In this document: piece after piece, positions 1-6,580 of the stretch
How positions within the stretch are numbered: position 1 is the first letter of the stretch
Layout of the letters: the number at the start of each line of letters is the position of its first letter
From: Novosphingobium sp.
Lineage (GTDB): Bacteria > Pseudomonadota > Alphaproteobacteria > Sphingomonadales > Sphingomonadaceae
Direction: 5' to 3'
Assembly: GCA_009885425.1 (NCBI GenBank)
Contig: VFKS01000243.1
Span: 1-7,060 of the forward strand
DNA length: 7,060 nucleotides
The notes under the pieces: generated by a model
The model's database searches: none
The model's input: the letters and a program-made list of their open reading frames with translations, nothing else
Told to the model about the DNA's origin: nothing
Translations under genes and position numbers: made by a program

Positions 1-634
1 GGTTGTGGCCACCTGCGGCGGCGATCTCCAGCGCGCGCTTGGCGGTTTCCTGACCCTTGACCTGTTTGAGGTCCGGCCCGAACCCCGGCGGCTCGGCCTC
101 TCCGGGTTGTGGTTGGGGCAATTGCTGGTTGCCTTTCAGGTGGTTGAGCAGGCTGACCAGATTCGGCGCCGGAACCACCGCGACCCCGCTGGCCCAGGCC
201 GCCTCGCTGCCCTGCACCGCCGGGCAAATCAGCCCCAGATCTTGGCCCGAAGCATGAAGCGCGGCGAGCAGGACGCCGGGCGAGGCCACAATCCGCCCAT
301 CCAGCGCCAGTTCGCCCACCGCGATGAAATCACCCAGCTGTTCGGCATCGGTCACGCCCATCGCCGCCAGCAGCGCCAGCGCGATCGGCAGATCATAGTG
401 CGAGCCTTCTTTGGGCAGGTCAGCCGGGGAAAGGTTGATCGTGATCCGTTTGGGCGGCAGCGACAGCCCCATCGCGGAAAGCGCAGCTTGGACCCGCTCC
501 TTGCTTTCGTTCACCGCTTTATCGGGCAGACCAACCACGTTGAACCGGGGCAGACCGGGCGCAATCTGGCACTGCACCTCAATGCTGCGCGCCTCCAGCC
601 CCAAATAGGCCACCGTTTGAACCAGCGCGACCAA
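1..634 (-). CDS. comM: YifB/ComM-family Mg chelatase-like AAA+ ATPase, N-terminal part (cut by window edge)
   Basis: The reading frame encodes about 211 residues and continues past the left edge. It starts M(TTG)VALVQTVAYLGLEARSIEV, and contains PRFNVVGLPDKAVNESKERV, ITINLSPADLPKEGSHYDL and GELALDGRI. These are hallmarks of the N-terminal ChlI-like, Lon-S5-fold domain of YifB/ComM. The visible part ends at KQVKGQETAKRALEIAAAGGHN, just before the expected Walker A loop of the Mg-chelatase ATPase domain, so the ATP site is not seen. Family knowledge: ComM is a hexameric helicase that promotes branch migration during integration of transforming DNA. In bacteria that are not naturally competent its role is less clear. 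The TTG at 634-632 is chosen because an in-frame TAA lies 13 codons upstream with no ATG or GTG between, the family's usual N-terminus begins here, and GGGGA stands 5 bases upstream. The gene diverges from the next one. Confidence 0.93.
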   Translation of the reverse strand, partial: MVALVQTVAYLGLEARSIEVQCQIAPGLPRFNVVGLPDKAVNESKERVQAALSAMGLSLPPKRITINLSPADLPKEGSHYDLPIALALLAAMGVTDAEQLGDFIAVGELALDGRIVASPGVLLAALHASGQDLGLICPAVQGSEAAWASGVAVVPAPNLVSLLNHLKGNQQLPQPQPGEAEPPGFGPDLKQVKGQETAKRALEIAAAGGHN

Positions 635-809
635 GTAATGTCCCCAATTGGATCGTTGCGAATACTTGGGTGATGGCGCTTAGTTTTCGCCTTGTCGAGC
701 GATTGCGCCCGAAGTGGAGCTAGATCGGGCCACGCCAGAAATGACGGTAACCCATTCTTAACCTGCCCCATTGGTATTCCGGCAACAGGCCGGGGCCGAT
801 AAGCTGGCC
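635..809. other. Divergent intergenic region, 175 bases
   Basis: This spacer separates the comM start from the exported ClpP-like gene and should hold promoters for both. I found no -35/-10 pair with normal spacing in either direction. The best candidate on the plus strand, CTTGTC at 691 with CTAGAT at 720, has a 23-base spacer, which is too long. A small hairpin, CCGGC-AACAG-GCCGG at 779-793, lies 16 bases before the downstream ATG and may sit in its 5' leader. No RNA gene or repeat was recognised. Confidence 0.4.
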
Positions 810-1496
810 ATGCGCCGCTTTTTCATCCTGTTGCTATCACTGCTCGCCATGGCTGTTCCGGCCCATGCCGAAGAGGCTGTGGCCTATGCGGTGAGCGAGG
901 AAACGGTCGAGGTTACCGAATACGTCGATGAAGGCGGTTCGGAACGCTTTGTCGGTGTGGCCCCTGCCGCCATCCCGCAGGGGATTGCCCGGTTCGGCCC
1001 GTTCCGCGTGCTCGATAGCACCCGCGCCGCGATGGTCGATGGCACCGACAGTTCCAGCCCGGCGCAGTTTCAGGCGATGATGGCGGCCTATCCCGGCATT
1101 TCGATGATCGAGATGATCGAAGTCCCCGGTACCGAAGACGACCGCGCCAATCTGAAACTGGGCCGGATGATCCGCGAACGGGGCCTCTCCACTTATGTGC
1201 CCGCAGGCGGCTCGGTCCGTTCCGGCGGTGTTGAACTGTTTCTGGCCGGCAAGCAGCGGGTCGCCGATCCCGGAGCCGAATTCGCGGTCCACGCCTGGGC
1301 TGACGAGGATGGCCGCGAGGCGACCGACTATTCCGCCGAAGCACCCGAAAACCGCGCCTATGTCGATTACTATGTCGAAATGGGAATGCCCGCTGCCCAG
1401 GCACGGTCTTTCTATGCCATGACCAACTCGGTCCCCAACGGCGATGCCAAGTGGCTGACCGGCAGCGATATGGGCCGCTGGGTGGCGCTGGATTAA
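810..1496 (+). CDS. Exported protein with a ClpP/crotonase-like core (COG3904-type), function unknown
   Basis: The protein has 228 residues. Residues 1-20 form a Sec signal peptide: MRR, a hydrophobic stretch FFILLLSLLAMAV, then a likely cut after AHA. The mature part shows the layout of ClpP-fold periplasmic proteins: a strand and loop IEVPGTEDDRANLKLGRMI (about 103-121), then TYVPAGGSVRSGGVELFLAGKQR (about 128-150), then FAVHAW (158-163). In that pattern Ser138 would be the nucleophile and His161 the general base; the third catalytic residue is not assigned. The C-terminal part, YYVEMGMPAAQARSFY to MGRWVALD, resembles the tail seen in these proteins. Substrate and reaction are unknown. An in-frame TTG at 771 would add 13 residues and spoil the signal peptide, so the ATG at 810 is preferred, although no good ribosome binding site precedes it. 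It ends 97 bases before rpmH, which has its own promoter. Confidence 0.7.
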   Translation: MRRFFILLLSLLAMAVPAHAEEAVAYAVSEETVEVTEYVDEGGSERFVGVAPAAIPQGIARFGPFRVLDSTRAAMVDGTDSSSPAQFQAMMAAYPGISMIEMIEVPGTEDDRANLKLGRMIRERGLSTYVPAGGSVRSGGVELFLAGKQRVADPGAEFAVHAWADEDGREATDYSAEAPENRAYVDYYVEMGMPAAQARSFYAMTNSVPNGDAKWLTGSDMGRWVALD

Positions 1497-1507
1497 CCCC
1501 GAATCTC

Positions 1508-1536
1508 TTGACTCACCGAGATGCCCCCTGTAACGG
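1508..1536 (+). promoter_or_regulatory. Probable sigma-70-type promoter of the rpmH operon
   Basis: TTGACT at 1508-1513 is a near-perfect -35 box. TAACGG at 1531-1536 follows with a spacer of exactly 17 bases and fits a GC-rich alphaproteobacterial -10 box. Transcription would begin near 1542-1545, leaving a leader of about 50 bases before rpmH. This is the strongest promoter-like signal in the window and fits the high expression expected of a ribosomal protein gene. Confidence 0.72.
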
Positions 1537-1548
1537 CCCGCGTCTGAA

Positions 1549-1563
1549 CGGGGCACTGTCCCG
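1549..1563 (+). repeat. Short inverted repeat in the rpmH leader
   Basis: CGGG at 1549-1552 and CCCG at 1560-1563 can pair around a 7-base loop, giving a 4-base stem in the presumed 5' leader of rpmH. There is no T run after it, so it is not a terminator. The following AU-rich stretch (ACATAAATTGATTTTT) leaves the ribosome binding site unstructured. A regulatory role is possible but weakly supported. Confidence 0.25.
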
Positions 1564-1593
1564 CACATAAATTGATTTTTCCGAGGTTTTGAA

Positions 1594-1728
1594 ATGAAGC
1601 GCACCTTCCAGCCGAGCAACCTTGTCCGCGCCCGTCGCCATGGTTTCCGCACCCGTTCGGCCACTGTCGGCGGCCGCAAGGTTCTTGCCAACCGCCGTGC
1701 GCGCGGCCGCAAGAAGCTGTCTGCCTGA
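1594..1728 (+). CDS. rpmH: 50S ribosomal protein L34
   Basis: The protein has 44 residues, the normal length for bacterial L34. It begins [20 protein letters not shown] and carries the family signature of an MKRTFQPS start, a central RHGFRTR, and an arginine/lysine-rich end ([15 protein letters not shown]). L34 sits in the large ribosomal subunit and contacts 23S rRNA. The start is clear: GAGG at 1583-1586 stands 7 bases before the ATG. It is the first gene of the operon and lies 11 bases before rnpA, the order found in most bacteria. Confidence 0.98.
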   Translation: MKRTFQPSNLVRARRHGFRTRSATVGGRKVLANRRARGRKKLSA

Positions 1729-1739
1729 GCGACATTTCG

Positions 1740-2105
1740 ATGATTTCGGTCCTCTCTAACAGGGCCGACTTCCTAAGCGCTAACCGGGGCTTGCGGATCG
1801 CACGTCCCGGTTTTGTGTTGCTGGTGAACCCCAACGGCGCTGGGCAAGTTCGCTTTGGCATTACCGTCACCAAGAAGATCGGCAACGCGGTGGTCCGCAA
1901 CCGGATGAAGCGCCGGTTCCGAGAACTGCTGCGTGAGGCGCTGCCGGTGGGCGGCCTGCCAGCCCACGACCACGTTTTGATAGGCCGCGAAGGCGGGGTC
2001 GAGCGCGACTTTGGCAAACTGCGCGAGGAACTCGCCATCGCCCTCTCCCGGGCCGCTGACGGCAAGGGCGATCCCCCACGTCGCAAGCCGGGACCGCGGC
2101 GTTGA
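1740..2105 (+). CDS. rnpA: Ribonuclease P protein component
   Basis: The protein has 121 residues. It binds the catalytic RNase P RNA and helps it recognise and cut the 5' leader of precursor tRNAs. The family signature is present: RFGITVTKKIGNAVVRNRMK runs on into RRFRE (residues 38-62), containing the conserved RNR motif (VRNRMKRRFRE, 52-62). The N-terminal NRADFLSANRGLRIARPGFV matches the strand that holds the pre-tRNA leader. The last 15 residues, DGKGDPPRRKPGPRR, form a basic proline-rich tail that is probably disordered. The ATG at 1740 lies 11 bases after rpmH and lacks a strong ribosome binding site, suggesting that it is translated by coupling to rpmH. Its stop overlaps the start of yidD. 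Confidence 0.96.
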   Translation: MISVLSNRADFLSANRGLRIARPGFVLLVNPNGAGQVRFGITVTKKIGNAVVRNRMKRRFRELLREALPVGGLPAHDHVLIGREGGVERDFGKLREELAIALSRAADGKGDPPRRKPGPRR

Positions 2106-2311
2106 AACGCCTGCTCATCCTGATCGCCCGCGGCTGGCAGCTTGGCCCTTCTCGCATTCTGCCGCCGACCTGCCGCTATGCGCCGTCGTGCTCGCAATAT
2201 GCGATTGAGGCGATCGAAAAGCATGGCGCGATTAGGGGTGGTTGGCTGGCGACGAAGCGGCTATTGCGCTGCCATCCGTGGGGTGGGCACGGATACGATC
2301 CGGTGCCTTGA
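2102..2311 (+). CDS. yidD: Membrane protein insertion efficiency factor YidD
   Basis: The protein has 69 residues, as usual for YidD, a small membrane-associated protein that works near YidC and aids insertion of inner-membrane proteins. The signature is complete: PPTCRYAPSCSQYAIEAIEK (residues 21-40, with Cys24 and Cys30), then GGWLATKRLLRCHPWGGHGYD (46-66, with Cys57 and HPWG). The N-terminal MKRLLILIARGWQL forms an amphipathic helix. The start is TTG at 2102, inside the end of rnpA: the four bases TTGA contain both the yidD start and the rnpA TGA stop, a typical arrangement for translational coupling. No ATG lies in the first 24 codons, and the N-terminus fits the family, so the TTG is well supported. 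Confidence 0.95.
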   Translation: MKRLLILIARGWQLGPSRILPPTCRYAPSCSQYAIEAIEKHGAIRGGWLATKRLLRCHPWGGHGYDPVP

Positions 2312-2324
2312 TCGGCGCCGATCA
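2309..2324. repeat. 16-base perfect palindrome overlapping the yidD stop
   Basis: TGATCGGCGCCGATCA is an exact palindrome; its first three bases are the yidD stop codon. As RNA it could fold into a 6-base stem with a GCGC loop. It lies 47 bases before the yidC start. The following bases (CTCCCC) contain no T run, so it is unlikely to be a rho-independent terminator. It could be a dimeric protein-binding site, an mRNA processing or stability element, or chance. Confidence 0.6.
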
Positions 2325-2371
2325 CTCCCCATCTGAACTAAACCGAATTTCGAAAGCAGGGGCCAGCCCAA

Positions 2372-4144
2372 GTGGATAATCAGAATACGCGCAACATGGT
2401 CCTGGCCGGGGTCCTGACCATGGTTATCCTGCTCGGCTGGGACATGTCGATGCGGTATTTTTACCCCAACGCGGGCAAGCCGCAGCCGGTTGCGACTGCC
2501 AGCTCTGCGGCGCCAGCCAATGCGCCTGCAACGCGCGAAGGCGGGCTGACCAACCCTGCCGACATCGCCGCCGAAGCCCGCGATCTGAAGACCGCACTGG
2601 CCGCCCCCGGACGCGTCAAGATTGATGCACCGGGGCTGTCTGGCTCGATCAACCTGACCGGCGCACTGCTCGATGACCTTTCAACCACGCGGCACACCGC
2701 TGCGCTTGACCCAGCGCTGGGCTTGCAGCGAATCTATTCGCCAGTCGGAACCCCGGCTCAGCAATATGCTCAGTTCGGCTGGACCATGGGCGATGGCGCA
2801 GTGCCGATCGCACTGCCGACCGCGCAAACGGTCTGGACGGCACCAACCGGGGCCACACTGACCCCGCAGAGCCCGGTTTCGCTCAGCTGGGACAATGGCG
2901 CCGGACAGACCTTTACGCTGACCTACGCGATCGACGCGGACTATATGCTGACCGTCAATCAGGCCGTCAGCAACACCGGGCCTGCCCCGGTCGCGGTTAA
3001 ACCGGTGGCGCAACTCAACCGGACCGACAAGACCGCCGCGCTCGACAGCTTCAATGTCCACGCCGGCCCGTTTGGGGCCTTTGATGGCGTGGTTTCGTTC
3101 GGCAACAATTACAGCGATGTGGCCGAGGCAGTGACCGTCGCTAATCCGGCAAACCCGACCTGGATCGGCTTTACCGATATCTATTGGATGAGCACCCTGA
3201 TCCCTGAAAAGGCCGGGGCCAGCAGCGATTTCCGCAGCCTGGGCAAGGGCATTTTCATCGCCAACCTGTTCTATCCGCAGGCCGCGATTGCTCCGGGCCA
3301 ACAGACCAGCCGCGTAACCAAGCTGTTCGCCGGGGCCAAGGAAACCAGCGTGCTGGATGCCTATGAGGCGACCGGCATTTCCAACTTCGGCCTGGCAATT
3401 GACTGGGGCTGGTTCCGTTGGTTTGAAAAACCGATCTTCGGACTGCTCAAGTGGCTGTTCAATGCAGTCGGCAACTTTGGCGTGGCGATCATGCTGCTGA
3501 CCCTGATCGTGCGCACGGTGATGTTTCCGATCGCGCAGAAGCAGTTCGCCAGCATGGCGGCGATGAAGGCGATCCAGCCCAAGATGAAGGCGATCCAGGA
3601 CCGCTTTAAGGACGACAAGCAGAAGCAGCAGCAGGAAGTCATGGCGCTGTACAAGGCCGAAGGGGTCAATCCGCTCGCGGGCTGCCTGCCGATCTTCCTG
3701 CAGATCCCGGTGTTCTTCGCGCTGTATAAGGTGCTGATCCTGGCGGTCGAAATGCGCCATCAGCCGTTCGCACTGTGGATCAAGGATCTGTCCGCGCCTG
3801 ATCCGGCCCACATCCTCAACCTGTTCGGCGTGCTGCCGTTTGACGTGCCTTCGTTTCTCGCCATCGGCGTTCTGGCGCTGCTGCTGGGGGTCACCATGTA
3901 CCTTCAGTTCAAGCTCAACCCGGCGCAGATGGACCCAGTCCAGCAGCAGATCTTTGCGATCATGCCGTGGATGATGATGTTCATCATGGCACCGTTCGCG
4001 GCCGGGTTGCTGCTCTACTGGATCACCTCGAACGTGCTGACCATCGCCCAGCAAGCCTACCTCTATTCGAAGCACCCGCAGCTAAAGGTGCAGGCCGACA
4101 AGGACGTGGTCGACCACAAGCGGGCCAAGGCGCGCGGTAAATGA
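2372..4144 (+). CDS. yidC: Membrane protein insertase YidC (Oxa1 family)
   Basis: The protein has 590 residues, the full length of a Gram-negative YidC, which inserts and folds inner-membrane proteins alone or with SecYEG. A first transmembrane segment lies at about 9-27, followed by a large periplasmic domain to about 335. The conserved insertase core has membrane segments at about 366-386 (IMLLTLIVRTVMFPI, holding the conserved groove arginine Arg381), 437-459 (GCLPIFLQIPVFFALYKVL), 494-513, 527-545 and 546-564 (LLLYWITSN). The charged cytoplasmic loop at about 389-430 is helical. The tail KRAKARGK is basic and could touch the ribosome. The start is GTG at 2372, with AGGGG 9 bases upstream; the MDNQNTRNMVLAG beginning fits alphaproteobacterial YidC better than the internal ATG at codon 9. 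engB follows after 3 bases. Confidence 0.98.
   Translation: MDNQNTRNMVLAGVLTMVILLGWDMSMRYFYPNAGKPQPVATASSAAPANAPATREGGLTNPADIAAEARDLKTALAAPGRVKIDAPGLSGSINLTGALLDDLSTTRHTAALDPALGLQRIYSPVGTPAQQYAQFGWTMGDGAVPIALPTAQTVWTAPTGATLTPQSPVSLSWDNGAGQTFTLTYAIDADYMLTVNQAVSNTGPAPVAVKPVAQLNRTDKTAALDSFNVHAGPFGAFDGVVSFGNNYSDVAEAVTVANPANPTWIGFTDIYWMSTLIPEKAGASSDFRSLGKGIFIANLFYPQAAIAPGQQTSRVTKLFAGAKETSVLDAYEATGISNFGLAIDWGWFRWFEKPIFGLLKWLFNAVGNFGVAIMLLTLIVRTVMFPIAQKQFASMAAMKAIQPKMKAIQDRFKDDKQKQQQEVMALYKAEGVNPLAGCLPIFLQIPVFFALYKVLILAVEMRHQPFALWIKDLSAPDPAHILNLFGVLPFDVPSFLAIGVLALLLGVTMYLQFKLNPAQMDPVQQQIFAIMPWMMMFIMAPFAAGLLLYWITSNVLTIAQQAYLYSKHPQLKVQADKDVVDHKRAKARGK
3562..3598 (+). repeat. 16-base direct repeat inside yidC (two copies, 21-base period)
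   Basis: GATGAAGGCGATCCAG occurs at 3562-3577 and again at 3583-3598. The 21-base period equals seven codons, so the protein repeats MKAIQ at residues 398-402 and 405-409 with heptad spacing, within the helical hairpin loop between the second and third membrane segments. The amino acid pattern fits the family; the exact nucleotide identity of the two copies is the notable part. Confidence 0.8.
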
Positions 4145-4147
4145 CCC

Positions 4148-4786
4148 ATGTCTGACGAAGAAGATTACACCGAAGCAGCCCGCAAGCTTTTTTCCGGCCG
4201 CGTCGAGTTCCTCAAGAGCGCGCCTTCGCTCAATTTCCTGCCCGATCCTGAGGAGCCGGAGATTGCCTTTGCGGGACGCTCGAACGTCGGCAAAAGCTCG
4301 TTGATCAATGCGGTGACGGGCCGCAAGTCGATCGCCCGCGCCTCGGTTACGCCGGGGCGCACGCAAGAGCTCAACTTCTTTGAAGTGGGCGAGCCGACCA
4401 AGCTGCGGCTGGTCGATATGCCGGGCTATGGCTATGCCAAGGCGCCTTTGAAGGTGGTCGAGAACTGGCGCCGCTTGATCCGCGATTTCCTGCGCGGGCG
4501 GCAAGTGCTGAAACGCACGCTGGTGCTGATCGACGCCCGCCACGGCGTAAAAGACGTCGACCGCGAAATGCTCAAGATGCTGGACGAATCGGCGGTTGGC
4601 TATCGCCTCGTCCTGACCAAGGCCGACAAGATCAAGGCCAGCGAACTGGCCGAAGTGGTCGCCGCGACCGAAATCGAAGCGCGCAAGCACTCCGCGGCGT
4701 ACCCGGTGATCCACGTCACCAGCTCGGAAAAGGGCATGGGCATTGCCGAACTGCGCGCGGCAATCCTGAGCGATGCGCTGATCTGA
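4148..4786 (+). CDS. engB: Ribosome biogenesis GTP-binding protein EngB/YihA/YsxC
   Basis: The protein has 212 residues. This small GTPase acts in late assembly of the large ribosomal subunit and is essential in many bacteria. All nucleotide-binding motifs are present: G1 GRSNVGKSS (43-51), G2 Thr68 within TPGRTQ, G3 DMPGYG (90-95), G4 TKAD (157-160) and G5 TSS (191-193). The DMPGYGYAKAP stretch is characteristic of EngB within the TRAFAC GTPases. The ATG at 4148 is 3 bases after the yidC stop, so translation is probably coupled. The gene is the last of the operon, and its TGA stop directly abuts the stop of the convergent phoD gene, leaving no room for a terminator between them. Confidence 0.97.
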   Translation: MSDEEDYTEAARKLFSGRVEFLKSAPSLNFLPDPEEPEIAFAGRSNVGKSSLINAVTGRKSIARASVTPGRTQELNFFEVGEPTKLRLVDMPGYGYAKAPLKVVENWRRLIRDFLRGRQVLKRTLVLIDARHGVKDVDREMLKMLDESAVGYRLVLTKADKIKASELAEVVAATEIEARKHSAAYPVIHVTSSEKGMGIAELRAAILSDALI

Positions 4787-6460
4787 TCAAGCCATGGTCA
4801 GGCCGTTCGCGCCCGGACTGATCGCGATGCGTTTGACCGTGGCGGTCCGGTAACGCTGCGACAGCACCGTGCTGACCGCTACAAAGTCCGCCTGACCGCC
4901 GCTGCGCCCCAGCACCAGCCGGACGTAACCCTGATGCAGATTGTCGGTCCAGACCACTTCAGGATTGTGCTCTTCAAAAGCGCGGTCAAGCTTGGCCGCG
5001 GTTGCCAGATCGAACCCGCTTTCAACAAAATCGCCCGGCGATGATATCCCGGCCGTCCCCAGCTCGATCCCGGCCGGACGCCCGGCGGCATCGGCCAGCC
5101 GGTTGGCCCAAAACGAATGGCTATCCCCGGTCAGGAACACCAGATCGTTGACTCCAGCGCTGCGAGCCTGCGTGTAAAGCCGTTCCCGCGCCCATTCATA
5201 ACCATCCCAGGTATCGGGCGAGAGCGGCAGGTTCCATTTGCCTTTCCAGGCCAGCACGCGGGCGGACACTTCAGGCTTTGCCATGGCTTCGGGATCGGGG
5301 ATCAGGCCCAGCGCAACCACATCGGGCACCCGCGTCCGGGCAATCGGCATCGGGTTGCCAATCAAGCGCCACGGCTGGCCCACTTGCTTTGACCGGGTCC
5401 AGGCCGCCGCCAGATCGGCCTCGAGTTCGGGCGCGAGCATCGTCCGGCCAGGCGCGCCGATCGCATCGCGTTCCATCGCCCGGGCATCGGCGTGGCTGGC
5501 AATCGTTTTGCTATAGGCCAGGTAATCGACCTGCTCGGCGCGGGCGCTGTGGCGGGTTTCGAGCGTCGACAGCGTCGCGAGATCGCCGAACACATAGGTC
5601 CGCCAGAACTGCATCCGGCTGCGCCCGGCGCCGGGTTCGCGAACCGGCATCCATTCGAAATAAGCCCGGATCGAGGCTTCGCGGCGCGCGGCCCAATCGC
5701 CTTCCTTGTCGGCCTGATGGTTCTGCGCCCCGCCGGTCCACGGGTTGTTGGCGCTTTCGTGATCGTCCCAGCAGGCCAGCAGCGGCTTGGCCGCCAGCAT
5801 CGCCTGCGATCCGGCGTCGGTCTTGTACTGGGCGTGGCGGGTCCGATAGTCCGACAGCGAGACGATTTCATTGGCCGGTTGATGGACCCGTCCGATCCGC
5901 TTGGCGACATCACCGCCCCAGCCGTCGGCGCCGTATTCGTAAATGTAGTCGCCGGTGTGCAACACGAATTCAACCGCAGCATCGCGCGCAATCGCATCAT
6001 AGGCGTTGAAGAAACCGAACGCATAGTTGGAGCAGGAGGCCAGCGCGATCCCGAGCCGGTCGAGCTTCCCGACCGGCAACGTCCGGGTGCGGCCAACCGG
6101 CGATGTCACGCCTTTGGCCCGGAAACGGTAGTAATAGCGCCCGCCCGGCTCCAGCCCGTCTGCCAGTACCTTGACCGTGTGGTCGCGCTCTGGCCCCGTG
6201 CTGAAGCGGCCCTGCTGCACGATCCGGGCGAAACCGGCATCGGCGGCTAACTCCCATTCCACCTGAACCACCGCCGTTGCCGAAAGGCGGGTCCACAACA
6301 CCACGCTGGTGGCATCGGGATCGCCGCTGGCCACGCCGTGGCGGAACACCGGGTTGAATGCTGTGGGACTGCGGGCTTGGGCCGGAAAGGCCGCCGCTGC
6401 TGCGCTGGCAGACAGCCCGGCAAGCGTGGCACGGCGGGTCACTGCGGAGAGGAAGGTCAT
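4787..6460 (-). CDS. phoD: Tat-exported PhoD-family alkaline phosphatase / phosphodiesterase
   Basis: The protein has 557 residues. PhoD enzymes hydrolyse phosphomono- and diesters outside the cytoplasm using iron and calcium, and are usually induced by phosphate starvation. Residues 1-29 form a Tat-type signal: twin arginines in VTRRATLAG, an alanine-rich core, and a likely cut after PAQA. The N-terminal PhoD domain has FRHGVASGDPDATSVVLWTR (39-58) and YYYRFRA. The metallophosphatase core shows ASCSN (Cys143), HTGDYIYEYG (Asp171, Tyr174), CWDDHE (230-235), GNPM (Asn369) and LTGDSHSFW (Asp446, His448). Cys143, Asp171 and Tyr174 match in order and spacing the iron ligands described for Bacillus subtilis PhoD. 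The start is supported by AAAGGA 7 bases upstream of the ATG. It lies downstream of a TonB-dependent receptor gene on the same strand. No convincing Pho box was seen. Confidence 0.94.
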   Translation of the reverse strand: MTFLSAVTRRATLAGLSASAAAAAFPAQARSPTAFNPVFRHGVASGDPDATSVVLWTRLSATAVVQVEWELAADAGFARIVQQGRFSTGPERDHTVKVLADGLEPGGRYYYRFRAKGVTSPVGRTRTLPVGKLDRLGIALASCSNYAFGFFNAYDAIARDAAVEFVLHTGDYIYEYGADGWGGDVAKRIGRVHQPANEIVSLSDYRTRHAQYKTDAGSQAMLAAKPLLACWDDHESANNPWTGGAQNHQADKEGDWAARREASIRAYFEWMPVREPGAGRSRMQFWRTYVFGDLATLSTLETRHSARAEQVDYLAYSKTIASHADARAMERDAIGAPGRTMLAPELEADLAAAWTRSKQVGQPWRLIGNPMPIARTRVPDVVALGLIPDPEAMAKPEVSARVLAWKGKWNLPLSPDTWDGYEWARERLYTQARSAGVNDLVFLTGDSHSFWANRLADAAGRPAGIELGTAGISSPGDFVESGFDLATAAKLDRAFEEHNPEVVWTDNLHQGYVRLVLGRSGGQADFVAVSTVLSQRYRTATVKRIAISPGANGLTMA

Positions 6461-6467
6461 GGTGTGG

Positions 6468-6473
6468 TCCTTT
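6468..6473 (-). promoter_or_regulatory. Ribosome binding site of phoD
   Basis: On the minus strand AAAGGA stands 7 bases before the ATG at 6460, one of the best Shine-Dalgarno matches in the window. It confirms the start that begins the Tat signal peptide. Confidence 0.7.
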
Positions 6474-6520
6474 GCCCGGGTCTGCTGCTGGTGTGCCCGA
6501 TTTTTGTGCGGACGAAAGCG

Positions 6521-6559
6521 AAAAGGGGTGACTGCCAGATTTCAGCGGCCACCCCCCCC
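6521..6559 (-). terminator. Possible stem-loop terminator or attenuator between the receptor gene and phoD
   Basis: Read on the minus strand, GGGGTG (6555-6550) can pair with CACCCC (6530-6525), and GCC (6549-6547) with GGC (6536-6534) inside it, leaving a 3-base bulge. TTTT (6524-6521) follows, then CGCTTTCG. The structure lies 22 bases after the receptor stop codon and 61 bases before phoD. The T run is short and the loop is long, so it may be a partial terminator that lowers phoD expression, or an RNA-stabilising end. The run of eight C at 6552-6559 forms part of the stem. Confidence 0.4.
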
Positions 6560-6580
6560 GTGAGCACGTTCAAGCCAAAA

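Noticed and set aside
5..673. A 222-codon open frame on the plus strand over comM
   Set aside because: The minus strand encodes an unmistakable ComM/YifB N-terminus; the plus frame is its complement.
691..725. Possible promoter CTTGTC and CTAGAT upstream of the exported protein gene
   Set aside because: The 23-base spacer is far from the usual 16-18 bases.
1549..1563. Hairpin before rpmH as a terminator of the upstream gene
   Set aside because: The stem is only four bases and no T run follows; it also lies downstream of the rpmH promoter.
837..1712. A 291-codon open frame antisense to the exported protein gene and rpmH
   Set aside because: It covers two well-supported plus-strand features and the rpmH promoter, and has shadow-frame composition.
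2681..4075. A 464-codon open frame antisense to yidC
   Set aside because: It lies wholly within the clear YidC gene, has arginine-, glutamine- and histidine-rich composition typical of antisense frames in GC-rich DNA, and matches no family.
5492..6250. A 252-codon open frame antisense to phoD
   Set aside because: The minus-strand PhoD protein is complete with all core motifs; the plus frame has no recognisable domain.
6525..6540. Possible Pho box before phoD (CTGGCAGTCACC on the minus strand)
   Set aside because: It holds at most one weak half-site, not two CTGTCAT-like repeats with an 11-base period, and it coincides with the stem-loop.
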